Shown piece by piece: positions 6,563 to 11,172 of a stretch of DNA of 11,172 nt. The stretch covers positions 1 to 11,172 of the forward strand of contig CADCPD010000131.1 of NCBI GenBank assembly GCA_902803265.1. The letters are read 5' to 3'. Origin of the DNA: an uncultured bacterium. Lineage in GTDB: Bacteria; Cyanobacteriota; Vampirovibrionia; Gastranaerophilales; Gastranaerophilaceae. The translations under genes and the position numbers were made by a program. Numbering within the stretch: the first letter of the stretch is position 1; every line of letters starts with the position of its first letter. A model generated the notes under the pieces. The model saw nothing but the letters and a program-made list of their open reading frames with translations. It had not been told where the DNA came from and ran no database searches.

Positions 6563-7279
6563 ATGGAAGAGAAGAAAGAAAATAATACAAAACAAGAGAG
6601 AAACTACGCCAAAAGAACCGCAAAAGATTATCATATATTCAGAACAATATTTTATTATTTTATATTGTGGTTTGTCGTAATGCCTTATATAGAGTGGTTT
6701 TACAAGATGAAAGTGGTTGGTAAAAAGAATTTACCAAAATGCAGAAAGTTACTGTATGTGCCAAATCATGTTTCAGAAATGGATCCGCCTATGGTAGCTT
6801 ATGCGATAAAACGGCCAATTGCATTTATGGCAAAAAAAGAACTTTTTGAGGATGATAAAAGAAGCTGGTTAATAAAAAGATTGGGTGCTTTTGCCGTAAA
6901 TCGTGAAAAGCCTGAAATAGCAACCTTTAAAACTTCAAAAGAAGTTCTTAAAACATCATGGGGACTTGGTATATTTCCGCAGGGCGGAACCCGAAAAAAT
7001 CGTAAAATAGAAGATATTCATAAAGGTTTTGTTGTGTTTGCAAAATCAATGAAAGCGGATATCGTACCTATTTCTGTATGCGGAATGGAAGAATATTCAA
7101 AAAAATTCAGAGGCAGAGATGTAAAACTTGTTATAGGTAAGCCTATTTCTTATGAACTGAACGAAGATGAAATAGTCCAAAAATGGTGTGCAGAAATTTG
7201 TGAAAATACAGGGTACGAAAACTGTATGTTGGAACAAAAAGAAAATAATGAAGAAATAAAGGAAGTCGTAAATGAATAG
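6563..7279 (+). CDS. PlsC-type lysophospholipid acyltransferase (second copy)
   Basis: This is a 238-residue paralogue of the preceding gene. Both share NYA(R/K)RTAK near the start, the MAKKELFE stretch (89-96 here) and GAFAVNREK. The catalytic pair is His69/Asp74 in NHVSEMD, block II has Arg114, and block III reads FPQGGTR (138-144), with Gln in place of the usual Glu plus an extra Gly before Thr-Arg. A hydrophobic segment at about 28-46 is a likely membrane anchor, and the C-terminal tail is charged. The start is preceded by a modest AAAGAGAA element, and the 12-nt gap implies cotranscription. Its last 8 nt overlap the ssb start, so the two are probably translationally coupled. Tandem duplication with divergence suggests different acyl acceptors or chain preferences, which is an inference. 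Confidence 0.9.
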   Translation: MEEKKENNTKQERNYAKRTAKDYHIFRTIFYYFILWFVVMPYIEWFYKMKVVGKKNLPKCRKLLYVPNHVSEMDPPMVAYAIKRPIAFMAKKELFEDDKRSWLIKRLGAFAVNREKPEIATFKTSKEVLKTSWGLGIFPQGGTRKNRKIEDIHKGFVVFAKSMKADIVPISVCGMEEYSKKFRGRDVKLVIGKPISYELNEDEIVQKWCAEICENTGYENCMLEQKENNEEIKEVVNE

Positions 7280-7598
7280 TGTAGTTATAGTCGGTAGAGC
7301 GGGACAAGATTCCGATATAAAATATTTTGAATCAGGGAAAGTAAGAACAACATTTTCTTTAGCCGTAAACAGATGGGACAGCAAAACAAAAGCTGAAGTA
7401 ACTGATTGGTTCAATATAGATGTTTGGGATAAGCAGGCAGAATTTGCCGGAGAATATGTAAAAAAAGGCAGAATGGTTGCAGTAGAAGGCAGAATTGCAA
7501 TAAATAAATGGAAAGATGTTTCTGGCGAAGACAAAGAAAGATTTTTAGTTGTAGCTAACAATATAAGATTGCTTGGTTCAAAAAGGGATGAACAGTAG
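7272..7598 (+). CDS. ssb: Short single-stranded DNA-binding protein, cyanobacterial type
   Basis: The 108-residue protein is a bare OB-fold Ssb: VVIVGRAGQD (4-13), YFESGK followed by FSLAVNR (28-34), DWFNIDVWDK (45-54) with aromatic DNA-stacking positions Trp47 and Trp52, YVKKGRMVAVEG (62-73), and an ending LLGSKRD. Normally Ssb tetramers coat single-stranded DNA during replication and repair. The Gly/Pro-rich linker and acidic DDDIPF-like tip that recruit partner proteins in most bacteria are absent; the stop comes at residue 108, right after the OB fold. The core and the LLGSKRD ending resemble cyanobacterial Ssb, the best lineage hint here. It overlaps the preceding acyltransferase by 8 nt. 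It could be the main housekeeping Ssb or a secondary copy. Confidence 0.92.
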   Translation: MNSVVIVGRAGQDSDIKYFESGKVRTTFSLAVNRWDSKTKAEVTDWFNIDVWDKQAEFAGEYVKKGRMVAVEGRIAINKWKDVSGEDKERFLVVANNIRLLGSKRDEQ

Positions 7599-7601
7599 TT
7601 T

Positions 7602-8927
7602 ATGCTTATAACTGATATAACAGGTATAATTGCCGACGATTTAACGGAAGTTAATGATGCTGCGCTGCAGTTTCATATAAACGGAGCAAATACTCAGGTT
7701 GTGCTGGATTCTGAAAATATTCAGCAAGGTATAAAGAATATTCGGGTTTGGGCAGTATCAACTGCCAGCAGGGGTAAATCTTCACAGGAAGCCTATCAGT
7801 TGGTTCGTGAAACATGTGAAAAATTATCAAATGATTTAGGTATAGAAAAGTTTTTTAAAAAAATTGATACATATTTCAGAGGTAATATAGCAATAGAAAC
7901 CTTAAGTATGTTGGAAACTTTGGATTTTGATGCTGCAATAATACTTCCTGCAACACCTCAAAACAATATAACAACTGTTGGAGGATATCAGCTGATAAAA
8001 GGTATCCCCGTTGAAAGAACAGAAATCGCAAGAGATATTTTTGCTCCTGTAAATGAATCTCATATTCCAAGTTTATTTAAATCAGAAATTGACAGAGAAT
8101 TTGAAGATTCTGAAAATCTAAAAAACAGTCAGATTGGACATCTTGAATTAAGAAAAGTAATGCAGGGTGCAGGTCCGATATTGTTGAAAATAAAAGAATT
8201 AATTTCGTCAGGGAACAAAATAATTGTAGCCGATTCTGTTTCAATGGATGATATAGAGCAAATAATTTTAGCAATAAATAAATCAAAATTAAACATCTTA
8301 CCTGTCGGAACATCTGCAACTGCGCAGGTACTGGCAAATCTTATACCTGAAAATAAGGAAGAAAAAGTTAAAAAACCAAAAGTTCCTAATTTGCCAAAAT
8401 TAATTATTTCAGGTTCTCCGACTCATTTATGCAATACTCAAATCGAAAAATTAATTGCAAGTGAAGAAATAGAAAAAAAGTTTGCAATAAACATAAATAT
8501 GCAAATGCTTTTAGACGGAGTAACAGAAGAAGTCGTAGATAAAGTTATAAATAATTTGGAACAAAAAGATGTGGTAACAGTTCATGCATCAGCATTGATT
8601 CATGATTTTGACGGATTTTCCGATGATTCTTTATCAAATGAAATGACAAAATCTAAATTAATAGAAAAAATAACAGATTATCTTGCTGAATTAACAAAAC
8701 AGGTAACTCTGAAAAAAGACTTAATTTTAATAACACTTGGCGGAGAAACTTCTGTAAAATGCTGCAAAGCAATGAATTCACTTCAATTACAAATAATAGA
8801 TGAAGCAGCTCCGCAAATAGCTTTGTCGTTAGACCATAAATCACAGTGGATAATATCAAAATCCGGTTATACCGGCAATTCTTCCACATTAATAGAAATT
8901 TTAAAATATTTAAAAAATAATGCTTAA
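7602..8927 (+). CDS. Four-carbon acid sugar kinase family protein (DUF1537)
   Basis: This family phosphorylates four-carbon acid sugars such as threonate or erythronate using ATP. The 441-residue protein has the two-domain architecture. The N-terminal part contains GIIADDLTEVND (8-19; family form near DDLTGAND), KKIDTYFRGN (86-95), PATPQNNITTVGG (116-128) and the TEIARDIFAPV segment (140-150). The C-terminal nucleotide-binding part contains GGETS (380-384) and KSGYTGN (420-426), where the family usually has GGD(T/S) and KAGGFG. It starts 3 nt after ssb with only a weak SD (GGGATGA), so it is probably coupled to it. The usual partners (PdxA2-type dehydrogenase, aldolase or epimerase, and a GntR or DeoR regulator) are absent from the window. 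The substrate is therefore unassigned, and the altered motifs leave room for a different reaction. Confidence 0.87.
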   Translation: MLITDITGIIADDLTEVNDAALQFHINGANTQVVLDSENIQQGIKNIRVWAVSTASRGKSSQEAYQLVRETCEKLSNDLGIEKFFKKIDTYFRGNIAIETLSMLETLDFDAAIILPATPQNNITTVGGYQLIKGIPVERTEIARDIFAPVNESHIPSLFKSEIDREFEDSENLKNSQIGHLELRKVMQGAGPILLKIKELISSGNKIIVADSVSMDDIEQIILAINKSKLNILPVGTSATAQVLANLIPENKEEKVKKPKVPNLPKLIISGSPTHLCNTQIEKLIASEEIEKKFAININMQMLLDGVTEEVVDKVINNLEQKDVVTVHASALIHDFDGFSDDSLSNEMTKSKLIEKITDYLAELTKQVTLKKDLILITLGGETSVKCCKAMNSLQLQIIDEAAPQIALSLDHKSQWIISKSGYTGNSSTLIEILKYLKNNA

Positions 8928-8956
8928 CTAAAGTTCATGAAAATTTGTTAAGCATT
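8919..8956 (+). terminator. Perfect 10-bp hairpin spanning the kinase stop codon
   Basis: AATGCTTAAC (8919-8928) and GTTAAGCATT (8947-8956) are perfect complements around an 18-nt loop. The left arm contains the TAA stop of the sugar-kinase gene and the right arm abuts the -35 box of the next promoter. No good T-run follows (only TGTCT), so it is an imperfect rho-independent terminator. It may instead be a regulatory dyad or an mRNA-stabilising hairpin. Confidence 0.5.
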
Positions 8957-8984
8957 TGTCTAAAAAATTAAAATAAGCTATTCT
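8956..8984 (+). promoter_or_regulatory. Promoter of the two-component operon, adjacent to the start codon
   Basis: TTGTCT (8956-8961), a 17-bp spacer and TATTCT (8979-8984). The -10 ends only 6 nt before ATG 8991, so the predicted first transcribed base is about the A of the start codon, giving a leaderless mRNA. Its GCTATTCTAAGAA context resembles GCTATTTTAGAA at 2027-2038. Confidence 0.55.
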
Positions 8985-8990
8985 AAGAAT

Positions 8991-10556
8991 ATGGAAAAAG
9001 GGATGATAGTTGTTGTAGATGACGAACAAGTCGTAACGTCTGCACTAAAAGTGTTATTTAAAATTGAGGGTTTTGAAAATACTTATTATTTCAACAACCC
9101 AGTTGAAGCGTTGGATTTTTTAAAAACAAATGAACCTGACGTAATACTATCTGATGTAAAAATGCCGGAAATGAACGGTGTTGAATTTTTAACAGAAGCT
9201 AAAAAATTATATCCGAATGTAAGTAAAATTCTTCTAACTGGATATGCCGACAAAGAAAATGCTATTCAAGCAATAAATGACGTAGGAATATACAAATACC
9301 TTGAAAAACCTTGGGACAATGATGATTTAGTTATAACCATAAAAAATGGTATAGAAAGAAGTAATTTAATAAAAAATTTAAATGAAAAAATTTCAGAACT
9401 TGAAGTTGCAAAAAAAGAATTAGAAAAGTACTCTCATAATCTTGAAGATTTGGTTAAAGAAAAAACTTCTGATATTTTAGAATTAAACTCTAAAATGAGC
9501 AATATAATAAATTTCTGTGCAGACGGAATAATAATAATAAACTCAAAAGGGGAAATAGAACAAGTAAATCCGGCTTGTGAAAACTTAACAGGACTAAGCT
9601 CAATCCACTTGGAAAAAATGAAATTTAAAGATATCGCAACGCCACAAAAAGGAGAGATGTTCCGTGAGCTTGAAGCAGATAAAGCAGAAATAATATTAAG
9701 AGATTATTTTATAACAAATACTTTATCAGGAAAAGAAACTCCTGTTGAAATAAGCCTGGCAAGAATAGAAAGCGATGATGATACAGTTCAAAAATACGTC
9801 GGCGTAATAAGAGATGTTTCTGTGCAAAAAGAAACAGAAAGACTAAGAGATGACTTTATCGCGACATTAACACACGATATGAGAACCCCATTATTAGCCG
9901 CTATTCAAACTTTAAAATTCTTTTTAGACGGAGAACTTGGAACTTTTAGCGAAAAAGCAACAATGCTTTTATCCACACTAAAAACAAACAATGAAAATCT
10001 TTTAGGGCTTGTAAATTCTTTATTGGATGTTTATAGATATGAATCAGGGAAATTAGAACTTGTAAAAACAGACTTTGACTTTAAAAATTTGTGTGAACAA
10101 TGCTATGATGAACTAAAATCTTTGGCAGAAAAGAAAAACTTAGAGTTTATACTTGAATACACACCTCAAGAAGATTTAAAAATAAACGCAGATAGAGGAC
10201 AATTAAGAAGAGTAATAACAAATTTATGCGGAAATGCTATAAATTACACAAATATTGGTGGAAAAATAGTTGTAAACGTAAAGGAAGAAGATAATGATGT
10301 TGTGTTTTCTGTAATAGATAATGGAAACGGTATCCCTAAAGAAGATATTCCGCACCTGTTCAAAAGATTTTCACAAGGAACAAGTAAAAAACGTTCAACA
10401 GGTACAGGGTTGGGATTATATCTTTCGAGACAAATAATAGAAGCTCATGGCGGAAAGATTTGGCTTGAAAGTAAATTAAATAAGGGCAGTGAGTTTTCAT
10501 TCTTACTAACAAACGTTGTTGTGCCTAATAAAGAGAAGGAGTTAATAAATGGCTGA
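8991..10556 (+). CDS. Hybrid sensor: REC - coiled coil - PAS - histidine kinase
   Basis: This is a soluble 521-residue signalling kinase with no membrane segment. Domains in order: a receiver (about 5-120) with acidic pair Asp10/Asp11, phospho-acceptor Asp55 in LSDVKMP, Thr83 and Lys106 in EKPW; a heptad-like coiled coil (about 123-165); a PAS domain (about 170-285); HisKA with His295 in LTHDMRTP; and HATPase_c with N-box Asn411/Asn415, DNGNGIP (443-449) and GTGLGLYL (471-478). All catalytic residues are present, so it should autophosphorylate. The N-terminal receiver is likely an input switch fed by another kinase; the cytoplasmic PAS may bind a ligand or cofactor. No SD precedes ATG 8991, which lies at the predicted transcription start. 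The next in-frame ATG (9003) would still leave the receiver intact. It is cotranscribed with the overlapping NarL-type regulator, its probable partner. Confidence 0.93.
   Translation: MEKGMIVVVDDEQVVTSALKVLFKIEGFENTYYFNNPVEALDFLKTNEPDVILSDVKMPEMNGVEFLTEAKKLYPNVSKILLTGYADKENAIQAINDVGIYKYLEKPWDNDDLVITIKNGIERSNLIKNLNEKISELEVAKKELEKYSHNLEDLVKEKTSDILELNSKMSNIINFCADGIIIINSKGEIEQVNPACENLTGLSSIHLEKMKFKDIATPQKGEMFRELEADKAEIILRDYFITNTLSGKETPVEISLARIESDDDTVQKYVGVIRDVSVQKETERLRDDFIATLTHDMRTPLLAAIQTLKFFLDGELGTFSEKATMLLSTLKTNNENLLGLVNSLLDVYRYESGKLELVKTDFDFKNLCEQCYDELKSLAEKKNLEFILEYTPQEDLKINADRGQLRRVITNLCGNAINYTNIGGKIVVNVKEEDNDVVFSVIDNGNGIPKEDIPHLFKRFSQGTSKKRSTGTGLGLYLSRQIIEAHGGKIWLESKLNKGSEFSFLLTNVVVPNKEKELING
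10535..10541 (+). promoter_or_regulatory. Strong ribosome binding site for the NarL-type regulator
   Basis: GAAGGAG lies 7 nt before ATG 10549, inside the end of the kinase gene. This fixes the regulator's start and contrasts with the absence of any SD before the kinase itself. Confidence 0.8.
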
Positions 10557-11172
10557 TATAAAAGTTTTGATGATTGAAGATCACGAAATGACAAGAATTG
10601 CATTGTCGCTTGTATTAGAACGCGCAGACGGAATAGAACTTGTTGATACAGCCGAAGATGGTTTATCAGGAATAAATAAGGCTAAATTACTAAGCCCTGA
10701 TATAATTCTAATGGATATTGGCCTTCCTGAAATAGACGGCATAGAAGCAACAAAAATTATAAAAAATTATAATCCTGAAATGAAGATTTTGATGTATACA
10801 TCAAGAGATAATGAAGAAGATGTTTTATCTGCATTTGAATCTGGTGCTGATGGATATATAATGAAAGGTGCAACAAGAGAACAAACAATAACAGCTTTAA
10901 AGGCTGTTTCACAAGGTACAGCTTGGATTGATCCAAATATTGCAAGAATTGTTCTCTCTAATATAAAAAGAAATAGCAGTTCTTATGCGCAAACATCAGA
11001 AGACTCGTATTCAGCAAGCAAAGCGAATGCAAAACAATCATATGGTTTAACAGAAAGAGAACTTGAAGTATTAGCTTTAATAGTAAATGGCCTTTCTAAT
11101 AAAGAAATTTCGGATGAACTTGTTATATCATATGCAACAGCAAAAGCACACGTTCATAGCATATTGCAAAAA
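10549..11172 (+). CDS. NarL/FixJ-family response regulator (3' end outside window)
   Basis: The frame is open from ATG 10549 to the window edge (208 residues). It begins MADIKVLMIEDHE and overlaps the kinase stop by 8 nt, with GAAGGAG 7 nt upstream. The receiver (about 4-120) has acidic residues Glu10/Asp11, phospho-acceptor Asp56 in LMDIGLP, Thr84 and Lys106. A Ser/Ala-rich linker (about 140-165) follows, then a LuxR-type helix-turn-helix from GLTERELEVL (166-175) through NKEISDEL (184-191) to AKAHVHSIL (198-206). Only the last 15 or so residues should be missing. It most likely accepts phosphate from the upstream kinase and binds DNA as a dimer. Its targets are unknown; the dyad at 8919-8956 before its own operon is a candidate for autoregulation, which is an inference. 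Confidence 0.95.
   Translation, partial: MADIKVLMIEDHEMTRIALSLVLERADGIELVDTAEDGLSGINKAKLLSPDIILMDIGLPEIDGIEATKIIKNYNPEMKILMYTSRDNEEDVLSAFESGADGYIMKGATREQTITALKAVSQGTAWIDPNIARIVLSNIKRNSSSYAQTSEDSYSASKANAKQSYGLTERELEVLALIVNGLSNKEISDELVISYATAKAHVHSILQK

Noticed and set aside
6563..7279. The second acyltransferase as a decayed pseudogene because of its extra Gly in FPQGGTR
   Set aside because: The frame is intact, HX4D and the other blocks are present, and it is translationally coupled to ssb, so it looks functional.
7097..7561. A 154-codon open frame on the minus strand across the acyltransferase-ssb junction
   Set aside because: It is the reverse reading of two clear genes, rich in Phe and Leu as expected from antisense of AT-rich coding DNA, with no start signal.
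1..11172. Prophage, insertion sequence or defence island
   Set aside because: No transposase, integrase, restriction enzyme, toxin-antitoxin pair or terminal inverted repeats with target duplications were recognised. The genes are mainly housekeeping or signalling.

Overview
The window comes from a low-GC genome (about one third G+C by eye) using the standard code, with TAG, TGA and TAA all serving as stops. The best guess at origin is a non-photosynthetic cyanobacterial relative of the gut Melainabacteria/Gastranaerophilales type. The strongest hint is the short single-stranded DNA-binding protein, whose core and its ending (LLGSKRD) resemble cyanobacterial Ssb. The low GC content and the calpain-like protease also fit. 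This placement is an inference and was not tested by any search.

Layout: (1) The 3' tail of an unidentified gene (1-120) is followed by a spacer with a rho-independent terminator. (2) metG (315-1871) encodes methionyl-tRNA synthetase. Directly after its stop codon lies a long hairpin built from heptanucleotide repeats (1876-1966). (3) A monocistronic calpain-type (C2) cysteine protease gene (2061-3386) has its own promoter and ends at a bidirectional terminator. (4) Converging on it from the minus strand is a large alpha-D-phosphohexomutase (3454-5727). (5) A divergent promoter pair at 5728-5887 drives that mutase leftward and a four-gene cluster rightward: two tandemly duplicated PlsC-type acyltransferases, a short ssb overlapping the second by 8 nt, and a four-carbon acid sugar kinase (DUF1537) family gene. 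(6) A perfect 10-bp hairpin across the kinase stop codon leads into a two-component operon: a REC-coiled coil-PAS-HisKA-HATPase kinase (8991-10556), overlapped by 8 nt by a NarL/FixJ-type response regulator (10549 to the window edge).

Most genes are housekeeping or regulatory: translation, sugar-phosphate interconversion, phospholipid acylation, DNA metabolism and signalling. No phage, insertion sequence, CRISPR array, tRNA or rRNA was recognised. The points most worth a second look are the heptad inverted repeat, the calpain-like protease, the apparently leaderless histidine-kinase mRNA, the Glu-to-Gln change in both acyltransferases, and the acid sugar kinase without its usual pathway partners. 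I see no convincing evidence for a wholly new multi-gene system here.
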